A stretch of 64,000 bases of DNA from Adhaeribacter arboris. GTDB taxonomy: Bacteria; Bacteroidota; Bacteroidia; Cytophagales; Hymenobacteraceae. This document shows positions 9,222-17,534 of the stretch, one piece after another. How positions within the stretch are numbered: the stretch's first letter is position 1; each line of letters opens with the position of its first letter. Location of the stretch: assembly GCF_003023845.1 (NCBI RefSeq), contig NZ_PYFT01000001.1, positions 434,001 to 498,000 on the forward strand, written 5' to 3'. Both the position numbers and the translations under genes were made by a program. The notes beneath the pieces were generated by a model. It made no database searches and was not told the origin of the DNA. It saw only the letters and a program-made list of their open reading frames with translations.

Positions 9222-9257
9222 CTTGATTTCAAGGTTCGGAAAAATTAGAATCGATCA

Positions 9258-9302
9258 GAAAATGGCATTGTAGCTGAACTACCGGTTACTACGCCATTTT
9301 CT
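9258..9302. terminator. Hairpin downstream of the YdjC-like gene
   Basis: AGAAAATGGC / GCCATTTTCT perfect 10-bp stem (9258-9267 with 9293-9302) with an inner GTAG/CTAC pair. It could end the minus-strand gene at 9376, but the T tract is weak. Confidence 0.4.
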
Positions 9303-9375
9303 AATTTGTCTTAGATGAATCTTAAATTAAATGGTTTCAGGAGAGCTGCTTCACCATATGGCTATAAACAAATTC

Positions 9376-10233
9376 TTATTTGCTTGTTTTTACCAAGTCT
9401 CGGTAACTAATTAGTTGAATATTTTTTTGTTTAATAAAAGCCTTTACTTCCGGATTGGTAAAAACATCGGTTACGCCTTGCCGGTCAAGGGCAACCTGCT
9501 CGTAGCCAATGTGCGAAACCGCCCGGAGTTCTTCGTTATCTAAGCCCGGATGATCGACAAATAAATACGTTTTTCCGGGTTCCAACTTACGCAGCATGTT
9601 CAGAAAGCTTTGCATCTTTTCCGCCGGAGTTCCTTTAGGTCCCTCGTAACCCACCGGTATTACCTGGTAATCAGCCGGATCAATATTGATTTTGTATTCT
9701 TGCGCTAGTTTTTTGGTGAGTGCCTTGGTTTCTTCGTTTAGAGCGGTACAGCCCATGTGCGAAGAAATATGACTGATTTGGGGTAGTTTTTTCAAAGCCA
9801 ATTCCATCTGCGCCCGAAATTCTTTTTCTATATCGCCTAATTGCCAGGAATTTTCAGTTATCGATTGTCCCGGATAATTTGGGTTCGGAAAAACCATCGG
9901 ATAAAAATAACCATCCGGATCTTTCAGGCTAGTCGCCGTGGTTAAGGGTCGCCATTTTACATTGTCCCACTCACTGGTTAATGCCAGGTGAATGCCTACA
10001 TCTAAAGTAGGGTTTTGCTGCAGCATTTTTACCGCTTCCAGAAACCAGGGCGAGGGTACCAGTACTTCAATGGACGTTTGAATTCCTTCTTTACTAGCTT
10101 TTAGTAAGGCTACGTTTCCGGAATGGGTATAGCCCATATCGTCGCCGCGGACAATTAAGCGCGCACTTTTTTGCTGCGCGTGTAATGTAGTAATTTGGAG
10201 ACAGAATAGCAGAGAGTAAAAAATCTTTTTCAT
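9376..10233 (-). CDS. Secreted YdjC/ChbG-like carbohydrate deacetylase
   Basis: 285 residues from an ATG at 10233; the 17 upstream in-frame codons are hydrophilic and precede a clear signal peptide (MKKIFYSLLFCLQ...HAQ). Family signatures are RGDDMGYTHSGN near the N-terminus (metal-binding Asp pair), VGIHLALTSEW (metal His) and SSHMGC. ChbG-type enzymes remove acetyl groups from N-acetylated sugars such as chitooligosaccharides. A periplasmic version would act on imported or envelope glycans; the substrate is not readable. No partner gene is adjacent. Confidence 0.8.
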   Translation of the reverse strand: MKKIFYSLLFCLQITTLHAQQKSARLIVRGDDMGYTHSGNVALLKASKEGIQTSIEVLVPSPWFLEAVKMLQQNPTLDVGIHLALTSEWDNVKWRPLTTATSLKDPDGYFYPMVFPNPNYPGQSITENSWQLGDIEKEFRAQMELALKKLPQISHISSHMGCTALNEETKALTKKLAQEYKINIDPADYQVIPVGYEGPKGTPAEKMQSFLNMLRKLEPGKTYLFVDHPGLDNEELRAVSHIGYEQVALDRQGVTDVFTNPEVKAFIKQKNIQLISYRDLVKTSK

Positions 10234-10804
10234 GAGGATGATAATAGCAAAATTATTAGAATTAGTATGCGCGGCTACTTCCATAAAAGGCGAATTCAGG
10301 TTTATGAAACGCGTGTGCTATGCATTATAAGCTAGCCGTTTATTTAAACTAAGCGGATTCGCAACTAAACCCTGCGGTTTTTACCATTAATTTTTAAAGA
10401 TACGCGAAATAAAAGCGGGGCAAGGTTATCGGGTAATACTACCTGTTGCTTAGAAGCTTTATACGCAATGAACTAAGTATTTAGACCATAAATGCCTATC
10501 CACTTTTGATTACCTTAAATTTCGCGACTTTTTAAATTTAACTTATTGGTTTTCTGTTGGTTTATACATTTATTCCGCTTAAATTATTGCCTCATAACCC
10601 AGCGCCGGCCTGTTTAGCCATTAAAATATTTAGTTAGGATTCCCTTCTTTTCGGAGGAGGTAACTTTTCAAGTTGCGTTTACATCGAAAGATTCAACTGT
10701 TTAAAAATGTTTATCCGGTTTCTGCTTAGTAGTTAGAAAGCCAAGAGGAGTGAAAGGAGAGACTGTTTCCATTAGAATTATTCACTCTAAATAGTAGTAT
10801 ACGC
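10234..10804. other. Intergenic region
   Basis: About 570 bases between the divergent deacetylase and the original start of the interrupted hydrolase gene. No ORF or strong hairpin was seen. It must hold both promoters. Confidence 0.5.
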
Positions 10805-10818
10805 ATGAAACATTTTTA
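10805..10818 (+). pseudogene. Detached first codons of interrupted hydrolase gene
   Basis: ATG AAA CAT TTT TA at 10805-10818 is the original start of the lipoprotein gene that continues at 11606. The last eight bases, CATTTTTA, are one copy of the IS1 target duplication. Confidence 0.75.
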
Positions 10819-11605
10819 GTTGTGGACTACAAAGTATGATGTTTGGCTTTATGTCTATTGCGATAGTCAAACATCAGGTTTAGACTTGCTAAATGGTTTT
10901 CCTTCTTTTTGGAGAAGCAGGTTGTTTTTCTGACGAACCGTCTGTTTCTGGCTCTGATGCAAGTATTCACGCCTTCTATGTTTTTAGTGTAAGCTTTTCC
11001 TATCGTGTGCTTTGTCGGGGGGATTACCTGAGCAAACGCTTTCCAATGATCAGTACAATATTGTTCTATTTCCACTCCTTTTAGCTTTTTGAGTAGCTGG
11101 CGTACTGTTTTAGCGCTTCGGCCGCCACAACTATAAGCCAGTACTTCATCTGTTTGGGGACAGTAAGCATACAACAACCAGTATTTTCCTTTCTTGCGCT
11201 TTCCGACAAAGCTCCAGACTTCATCGATCTGTACGGATCTATAATGCTTTTGGGTTGGTTGAATCTTAAGGGCATTCCCCTGTCGGCACAAGTTGCTTAG
11301 CACACACTTTCTACTCACTTCCAGCAACTTTTCAATGTCACGAACACCATTATTTCTTTCCAGAAGACGCCGTATCAACCGCTTGGTAGTCGGATCCGCT
11401 CCTCTATAGCGATATATTGGCTGAAATTGCTTCTGGCAATTACGACATAGAAGGTTCTGAGAACCATTCTTTTTCTTGCCATTTTTTACTACCTTGCTGC
11501 TCTGGCAGTGGGGACAGTTTATTTTGATCTGAACTTCGAACATTCCATCATCTTAAACACTTCACTGCCTCTTTTTATCCCATCATACTTTCTTTACCAC
11601 TACCC
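10819..11605 (-). mobile_element. IS1-family insertion sequence
   Basis: About 787 bp, close to the 768 bp of IS1. Imperfect terminal inverted repeats share AAAGTATGATG plus an outer GT.GTGG block (left 10819-10841; right complement 11581-11603). It is flanked by 8-bp direct repeats CATTTTTA at 10811-10818 and 11606-11613. It encodes one intact transposase on the minus strand. The perfect target duplication suggests a recent insertion. The exact right end may vary by two bases. Confidence 0.85.
10827..11543 (-). CDS. IS1-family transposase
   Basis: 238 residues in a single frame, without the InsA/InsB frameshift of classical IS1. The N-terminus has a zinc-ribbon with two CPxC-like pairs (CPHC...CRNC, residues ~10-38), a helix-turn-helix region at ~55-85, and a DDE-type catalytic core with IDEVWSFVG (first Asp), TDHWKAF (second Asp) and KENH near 218 (Glu). 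Full length with no internal stop, so probably active. Confidence 0.9.
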   Translation of the reverse strand: MFEVQIKINCPHCQSSKVVKNGKKKNGSQNLLCRNCQKQFQPIYRYRGADPTTKRLIRRLLERNNGVRDIEKLLEVSRKCVLSNLCRQGNALKIQPTQKHYRSVQIDEVWSFVGKRKKGKYWLLYAYCPQTDEVLAYSCGGRSAKTVRQLLKKLKGVEIEQYCTDHWKAFAQVIPPTKHTIGKAYTKNIEGVNTCIRARNRRFVRKTTCFSKKKENHLASLNLMFDYRNRHKAKHHTL

Positions 11606-12874
11606 CATTTTTATTGGTTCCTCTTATCGTTTATTTTCTTCCTGACTAGCTGCCAAGAAGATTCCGAAGGAATAGCGCCCGCTTTTTCCGCCGCCTCCGT
11701 AACTACGAGCACGCAAAATATTACCACCGTTGACGGCGCTTCTATCCAAGTGCAATGTACCTTAGAAGTTTTACCTGGCGGGGAAATTGTGCAAATGTGC
11801 AAACCGGCTATCTGGAACGGCGGACTTATACTTTACGCCCACGGGTATGTTGCCGAATTTTTACCGCTCAGTTTACCGCAGGAAGCCAGTAGGTACGCCG
11901 CTTTATTTACGAGCCAGGGTTTTGCCTTTGCTACTACCAGTTACACTCAAAACGGGTTAGCTATTCAAACGGGTATTCAGGATATCATCCGGCTTCGGGA
12001 AAAATTTATTAAAGATGTCGGCCAACCTAACCACATTTACTTAACCGGGGCTTCGCAGGGCGGTATTGTTACTACGCTGGCGCTAGAGCGCTACCCGCAG
12101 TTATTTAACGGTGGTTTGTCTTTATGCGGACCGTGCGGTTATTTTCAGGGACAGGTAAATTATTACGCCGATTTCCGGGTTTTATTTGACTACTTTTTCA
12201 AAGGCGTTTTGCCGGGCAATGCCATCACTATCCCGGATGAATTGCTACTTAACTGGCAGACGAAATATGTTCCGGCTATTTTAACGGCAATTCAGCAGAA
12301 CCCGGCTACCACCCTTAAATTGCTCCGAACGGCGCAAGCTCCCTACGATGCGAATGATTTAACTACTATTGGCCAGACCGTAATTAATGTTTTGTGGTAC
12401 GACGTATTTACTACCCGCGATGCTATTCGAAAGTTAGGCGGTCAACCTTTTGAGAACCGGAGAAAAATCTACTTCGGTACGGGTAGCATTTTAGAAGATT
12501 TGCGGCTAAATGCCCGTGTGCAACGTTTCGCGGCCAGCCCGGTAGCTACGGCCACCATTAAAAAGTATTACGAAACCAGTGGTAATCTAAGCAAACCCTT
12601 AGTAATTGGTCATACTACGAAAGATCCCATTCAATTATTCTGGCACTTGCCTCTATACCAGGCAAAAACTATTCTGCGGGGTAAAAGTGGTTATTTTACC
12701 GGTATTCCGGTGCAGCGTTACGGCCATTGCACTTTTGAAGAAACAGAGATTATGGGTGGTTTTGCTCTATTACTGCAAAAGGTTCAAGGTCAGCAAAACA
12801 AAGCGCAGCAACTGTTGGCGAAAACCAGTGATCGAGCCGGTAAAATGGTGCAATCCGTGCGCCAAGTGCAGTAA
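11606..12874 (+). pseudogene. Alpha/beta-hydrolase lipoprotein gene interrupted by IS1 at codon 5
   Basis: The frame open from 11606 encodes HFYWFLLSFIFFLTSC, a lipoprotein signal peptide, followed by a ~400-residue alpha/beta hydrolase. Catalytic candidates are GASQGG (nucleophile Ser), the Asp in TTKDP and the His in YGHCTFEE. Removing the IS and one CATTTTTA copy joins MKHF from 10805 exactly in frame. In the present state the gene has lost its start. The first in-frame start-like codon is GTG 11750, which would give a cytoplasmic protein of 374 residues without signal peptide. Function before disruption was probably a secreted esterase or peptidase-like hydrolase. Confidence 0.8.
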
Positions 12875-12968
12875 GCCAATATTCTTAGGGCTCTTTAAAG
12901 TTTATTCGGTACCGGATAGTTAAAGTTAAGCTGACCGGAATAAGTAATAGGTTTTGGCTTACAACCAC

Positions 12969-12997
12969 AAAAGCGGGCTTAACAGGCCCCGCTTTTT
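12969..12997 (+). terminator. Intrinsic terminator
   Basis: AAAAGCGGGC / GCCCCGCTTTTT stem-loop about 95 bases after the hydrolase stop. Confidence 0.7.
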
Positions 12998-13061
12998 ATC
13001 CAGATATATAATTTTTAACTCAAAATTACTGTTCTTTATTTAGAAACTGTTATAAAACCTT

Positions 13062-13102
13062 ACCCTGGCTTTTCCTCCGGAGTGGGCCAGGGTGCTTTTT
13101 TA
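13062..13102 (+). terminator. Second hairpin terminator
   Basis: ACCCTGGC (13062-13069) pairs with GCCAGGGT (13086-13093), followed by GCTTTTTT. It lies in the otherwise empty 12875-13291 interval. Confidence 0.6.
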
Positions 13103-13291
13103 AATTATTTCTGAAATTTTCAAACGTAGGTCCTGCCATCTATAGATTATTACTAACCTTGCCGGATGGCTTTACTTACCAAAATTCTGTTTTGCGTAGT
13201 CTCATTAACTAGCCGCTGCTATTTGCTACGGTGTTACGCATTTTCAAGTTTACATAAACAATGTCCTTAAATTACGAAGAAGCTGCTTACT

Positions 13292-14143
13292 ATGACCAAA
13301 AAAGGTTACTTGGTTTGCCTCACTCTGTTAAAAATTTCCGCGCAGGTTTTGGGTCAGGATAGTATTTCGGTTGTGGGTTTACGGGCGGATACTTATTTGC
13401 ATCCGGCAAATTCAAATACGGCGTATACGCTGCAAAAAAATGAGTTCTCGCTCAACTTTGCCGCTAGCTCTTTACCGCTACCTACCTGGGCGTGGTGGGG
13501 AATCACGGATAAAATAACCGCCGAGATTGATTTTTTACCTTTAATCGGGGGAGTTTTCGAAAAGCCGCACTTACCGGTGCCCAGTTTTAATTTTCGTTTT
13601 AAACTAACCGATCAAGCGGGAAGTAAACCAGCGCTGGCCTACGAAACCATGTTTCAGCATTTGTATCATAGTTTTGACCAAGCCGATAATCCGTATTTTG
13701 CTACCCGTCGTAAGGGAACCAACTGGTACCATCACCTGAATGCCAGCTGGCGAGTAAGTTCTGCTTTCTATATGCATGCGGCCGCCGGCTTAACCTACGC
13801 GCATTATTTGCAATTGGTAAATAAAGAAACCCTGGTGCAAAAAATCTACTCAGACCACATTACCCCGGACTTTTCACTGGGATTGGACTATCGGTTTACC
13901 TGGATTAGCTTTCACGCTAACGGATCGTATGGCAGTACTTTTAATTACCTCGATAACGTGGCCCGGAAAATAGAAGGCATGTACGGCTGCCGGCTCGCTC
14001 CTTTTTACCGGTCTAGGTTTAAACTTCTAAAGAATTTCCGGGCCGAGTGGACGGGTTTTTACGTGAGCTTTAAAGATATTAACGCCTCGGCCTACGTGCC
14101 GCTATTCATTCCTTACGTGTACTGGCAATTTAAATGGAAATAA
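13292..14143 (+). CDS. Hypothetical outer-membrane beta-barrel-like protein
   Basis: 283 residues with an N-terminal signal-like stretch ending near residue 21. The rest is rich in alternating aromatic/hydrophobic strands (e.g. FSLNFAAS, FRAEWTGFYVSF) and ends in an aromatic segment, IPYVYWQFKWK, typical of outer-membrane barrels. I do not recognise the family. Upstream hairpins suggest a single-gene unit. Start ATG 13292 places the signal peptide correctly. Confidence 0.6.
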   Translation: MTKKGYLVCLTLLKISAQVLGQDSISVVGLRADTYLHPANSNTAYTLQKNEFSLNFAASSLPLPTWAWWGITDKITAEIDFLPLIGGVFEKPHLPVPSFNFRFKLTDQAGSKPALAYETMFQHLYHSFDQADNPYFATRRKGTNWYHHLNASWRVSSAFYMHAAAGLTYAHYLQLVNKETLVQKIYSDHITPDFSLGLDYRFTWISFHANGSYGSTFNYLDNVARKIEGMYGCRLAPFYRSRFKLLKNFRAEWTGFYVSFKDINASAYVPLFIPYVYWQFKWK

Positions 14144-14248
14144 GTAGCTTTAGTTGAATGATTCTTCATCGTGTGATAAAACAATGGGAGGGTCGGGATA
14201 TATCAGCGCCCAACCGCTCCATTGTTTATGCGGGAAATAGAAGCCGGC

Positions 14249-14473
14249 CTACTCGTTGGCGAGAACGTTGGTGATGGTCTGGGCGGCAGAGTGATCTTCC
14301 CAACTCCAGACTAGGTTATTATGAGCGTTGCATTCCAATGAATGCGGACCTATGCCGATGTTGCCATTGCCGGGAACAACGCGGTAGCCCGATAATTTTC
14401 TAAGTCGCGCATTAGGGTGATTGCCCAGGCTGCCCCAGAACTTAACGAAAGCGCCGGTCGAGTTAAGCAGGAG
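14249..14473 (-). pseudogene. Orphan 3' gene fragment, unidentified
   Basis: A 75-codon minus-strand frame with protein-like composition and no start codon, bounded upstream by an in-frame TGA. It includes GAFVKFWGSLGNHPNARL, GNGNIGIGPHSLECNAHNN and LVWSWEDHSAAQTITN. It looks like the C-terminal end of a lost gene. Family not recognised. The rest of 14144-14702 shows nothing. Confidence 0.4.
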
Positions 14474-14702
14474 TCAACAAGTAGCTACAAACGGCAGCGG
14501 CTATTAACGGGTTAAGAAGGCATTTTCACTCTTGTTTAGGCTTAAGCGCAAAAGAACAAAATAAATAAAGTAATTAAGGTAGCTGGCAAAATGAGCGGCA
14601 TTACTTAATCTTGCTATTGCTAAGCCGTAGCATTTCTTACCGAGTTAAATGGGTATCATATAGTAAATGGTAAGCAGCAGCGGTAGTAACTACCGTTGAG
14701 TC

Positions 14703-16040
14703 TTATTCAGAGATTACCATTTGCTTTGAAGCCATTAACTTACCTTCTACCACCAGATTATAGATATAAATACCGGCAGGTAAATTATTGCTACTCATCT
14801 GTACCTGACCCGTACCGGGGGCGGCCAAGGTTTTTACCAGCTTACCCGATGTAGCATTATACACTAAAATCTGGGCCTGTAATCCCGCGGGAATAGTATA
14901 ACGGAAAGTCGTATTTTGATTAGCTGGGTTCGGGCTGTTTTGCTCCAAAGAAACTCCCAGCCGCTCGAGATTATTCAGGTTACTAGTGTACCCCGTATTG
15001 CTAGCGGCTTTTAACTTCATGATTTCCTCTTGCAAAGTAGAAATAGTTTGTTGCTGTTCCTGCAGGCCTTTTATCAATAAAGGAATGAGCTCGGTGTAAT
15101 TAACGGCTTTAATAGTAATGGTTTTTTTAGTCTCTTTTGGTTCTACTACTACCGGAGTAAATTTTCCATCGGCAGCCGGTTCTGTTAAAATGATGGGTTT
15201 GGTAGTACTTACTTCGTGCGACGATTCCTTCACCAGGTTGGGTAGCACTTCTTCCACGTCTTGGGCCAGTAAACCATAATGATTTCCTTTGGGTAATTGC
15301 AGCGAGGCGTATTCGGCATCCTCCCGGAATTGATAGTATTTAGGTTTTAACCGATTTATAATGCTCATGGCATTGCCCACCTCCTGGATGTTCTTTTTAA
15401 TATTTTTATCGCTGCCATAATACGTGCCGGAGCTATACGTGTTCCCGTAAAAAAGAGCGGCGTAAAAGCCATTATAGGTCTTCGCGTACAAAGCCGTACC
15501 ATCATACGATTCAAAGAAACCGCCGTAATTTTGTTCCGCGTATCCATTCACTCCTTTGCCGTTTGCCGTATTACTGTAGCCAAAAACACCCTTCACCGAA
15601 CCATATCCCTGAACTCCTATATTAGGAGAGGTACCTCTTACGCCATAATCCGTACCATTGCTGTAGATTCCACTAGCGGAAGAACTACTGATATATAATT
15701 TATAAGAGGAAGAAGGCGAAGTAGTACCAATCGCTACCGTTCCATATTGGTTTATCCATAATTTCGTGTCCCCGTTTATGGCTACCCGGAAAGGGTCTTG
15801 CCCCGTGGCGCTATTAACGTGCAATTTGGTATTAGGAGAGGTAGTGCCAATACCCCACAATCCACCGTTGGTTATTCTTCCGCGTTCTGAGTTGTTCGTC
15901 TCAAAAAGTAAAGAATAATTAGTATTCGAACCGATTCTTTGGGAGGAGTTGAGATCATTGCCGCCTAATTGCCATTGGGCGAAGAGTTTGGGGGTAAAAA
16001 ACAACACGAAACTGAAGGCAATAAGAGTTAATTTTTTCAT
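14703..16040 (-). CDS. T9SS-exported tail-fibre-like protein with S74 chaperone domain
   Basis: 445 residues. A signal peptide ends at FAQ (~21). Residues ~45-210 hold collagen/tail-fibre-like repeats. At ~210-300 is a Peptidase_S74 intramolecular chaperone domain (GSDKNIKKNIQ, then YGLLAQDVEEVLP), which in phage tail spikes trimerises and self-cleaves. A coiled-coil-like segment (~325-350) precedes a type A T9SS sorting domain (~370-445: NSPNPANQNTTFRY ... GIYIYNLVVEGK). Likely a surface-exposed trimeric protein. Single-gene unit on the minus strand. Confidence 0.85.
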   Translation of the reverse strand: MKKLTLIAFSFVLFFTPKLFAQWQLGGNDLNSSQRIGSNTNYSLLFETNNSERGRITNGGLWGIGTTSPNTKLHVNSATGQDPFRVAINGDTKLWINQYGTVAIGTTSPSSSYKLYISSSSASGIYSNGTDYGVRGTSPNIGVQGYGSVKGVFGYSNTANGKGVNGYAEQNYGGFFESYDGTALYAKTYNGFYAALFYGNTYSSGTYYGSDKNIKKNIQEVGNAMSIINRLKPKYYQFREDAEYASLQLPKGNHYGLLAQDVEEVLPNLVKESSHEVSTTKPIILTEPAADGKFTPVVVEPKETKKTITIKAVNYTELIPLLIKGLQEQQQTISTLQEEIMKLKAASNTGYTSNLNNLERLGVSLEQNSPNPANQNTTFRYTIPAGLQAQILVYNATSGKLVKTLAAPGTGQVQMSSNNLPAGIYIYNLVVEGKLMASKQMVISE

Positions 16041-16224
16041 GATTTAGGAAATAAAGATGAGTAAAAGATTGAACTGATTCGGCTGGCAGGACAGATGAGA
16101 GAGTTCCACAGGTAAGGTTATTTTGGAACCACAGGGGAATAGTATTTCTCGGATGGTAAAAAATCTTCGCGCTTGGCGTTGGTGTTTTCTCACTACTAGA
16201 ACACTTTAAAAATAAGCGTTTAGC

Positions 16225-16648
16225 TGCTTTATAAAATCTACGTGGTTCCAGTTTATTTTAATCTGGTCAACTTTACTTTTATCGTTCAAGTGAAAAATAA
16301 AGCTAGGAGCGCAATTAAACCGCTTGCCCTTATTGGAAGTACCCGCAAAATCTTTGGCCGGAGTACGTTGATAAACACTGAGCAACGAACAGAATCCTCC
16401 TCCGAGACAAAAGCCTCAATAGTATTGTTGAAATTGGGAGAAGCAATTAAGTTACAAACTTCAAAGATTTTTTCCGAATTCTTCGATTTTACCGCGACCA
16501 TTTTCTCCTAAGGAGCGAAATACATTTTACCTTCGGGGTCGCGAAAGCTCAACCTCTGGGATATTTCTTTATTTAAGTAGGAAGACATGAAATAAACGCA
16601 GGCATTTTTCATTTCCATCTTGCGAGTTTGGGTTGGTAATTGTTCCAT
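16225..16648 (-). pseudogene. Frameshifted copy of SnoaL-like gene
   Basis: Homologous to the intact gene at 33611-34048. The start MEQLPTQTRKMEMKNACVYF matches MEQLQVQTRKIEMKNACVHF. A one-base loss near 16510 turns the CCC-TTA-GGA region into CCT-TAG. Later NNTIEAFVSE and VRCSVFI match NNTIDAIVSE and IRCQVLI in another frame, so at least two shifts are present. The 3' end is still recognisable at the nucleotide level. It is a decayed paralogue. Confidence 0.8.
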
Positions 16649-16749
16649 AAAGTAATTTTTTAAGTGATGCGTAAAACTACTTGCGTGAGCTGGCCGGATA
16701 TTGTAAAAATGCGTCAAGCTGAAAAATACTTCTATTCAGCGTCATTTAA

Positions 16750-16820
16750 TTAAGGTATGAGTAAGGTATTACCGTTTAGATACTCGGAAGATGATTGGTT
16801 GGTAAACTCGTAAAATCTTT
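16750..16820 (-). pseudogene. C-terminal remnant of AraC-type regulator
   Basis: The minus-strand frame encodes KRFYEFTNQSSSEYLNGN before a stop, matching KDFTEFTGRSPSEYLNDN at the C-terminus of the AraC regulator at 34138-34950. It sits just upstream of the SnoaL pseudogene, as in the intact pair. The whole two-gene cassette was therefore once present here and has been mostly lost. Confidence 0.75.
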
Positions 16821-16930
16821 TGTTCGCAGGCTCTCAGTAAAGAGAGATTTATAAATGAAGCCTGAGGAATACTTTTTTAATCCACTAAACATTATTAGGA
16901 ATAGCAGCCACTCAAATATTAAAAATATTT

Positions 16931-16973
16931 AGTTCATAAAATTTTGAACTAACAGAACTATTTTCTACCTTTG
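16931..16973 (+). promoter_or_regulatory. Promoter and operator of the efflux operon
   Basis: TTTG at 16943-16946, 19 bases, then TACCTTTG at 16966-16973: an exact match to the Bacteroidota TTTG-N19-TAnnTTTG promoter. The -33 box lies inside the palindrome AGTTCA-N8-TGAACT (16931-16950), and a further AGAACT half-site lies at 16954-16959. A repressor bound here would block transcription. The MarR/GbsR-like protein encoded just downstream is the obvious candidate. Confidence 0.75.
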
Positions 16974-17008
16974 TAGCGTTAAGTAGATGTATTTAACCAA
17001 TAGTAAGC

Positions 17009-17470
17009 ATGGTATTAAGTGAAAAACAGAAGGTGATGGTGGAAAAAGTAGGTATCTCGCACGAAATGGCCGGCATGCAACCAGCGGCCGCCCGCATAAT
17101 GGGCTTACTTTACGTAGCCGATAAACCGGAACTCACTTTTGATGAAATTACGGATTGCCTGCAAATTGCTAAAAGCGCCACGAGCAATGCCTTGAATTTA
17201 CTTTTGCAAGCGGACCACATTGAATACATCACGTACTTAGGCGATCGCAAGCGTTATTTTCGCTTAAAAGTATCGAACTGGCGCGATGGTTTTGCTAAAA
17301 GAATCGAAGGCATGACCAAATTTAACGAAATTTTGCGGCAAGTTTTAGAAGTTCGTCCGCCCGATACGCTGGAGTTTAACAGTAATTTAAAAGAACTTAT
17401 TGATTTTTTAGATTTCGTGAACCAAGAATTACCGCTTTTATTGCAAAAGTGGGAGAATCGAAATAAATAA
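17009..17470 (+). CDS. MarR/GbsR-like repressor of RND efflux operon
   Basis: 153 residues with a winged-helix DNA-binding domain (~25-95; LTFDEITDCLQIAKSATSNALNLL as recognition segment, IEYITYLGDRKRYFRL as wing) and a C-terminal helical dimer region. The family (GbsR/MarR) often represses transporters. It is the first gene of an operon running through TolC-like, membrane-fusion and RND genes. Matching palindromes lie in its own promoter (16931) and after its stop (17486), suggesting autoregulation. Confidence 0.8.
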   Translation: MVLSEKQKVMVEKVGISHEMAGMQPAAARIMGLLYVADKPELTFDEITDCLQIAKSATSNALNLLLQADHIEYITYLGDRKRYFRLKVSNWRDGFAKRIEGMTKFNEILRQVLEVRPPDTLEFNSNLKELIDFLDFVNQELPLLLQKWENRNK

Positions 17471-17485
17471 TTTTTTTGCTTAACA

Positions 17486-17505
17486 AGTTCTTAATTTTCA
17501 GAACT
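17486..17505 (+). promoter_or_regulatory. Second operator palindrome before the outer-membrane gene
   Basis: AGTTCT-N8-AGAACT at 17486-17505 has the same 6-8-6 geometry and consensus as the promoter palindrome at 16931-16950. It lies in the 64-base gap between regulator and TolC-like gene, consistent with a second site for the same repressor. Confidence 0.6.
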
Positions 17506-17534
17506 AACTAATAATTAATTAACTAATAAATACC

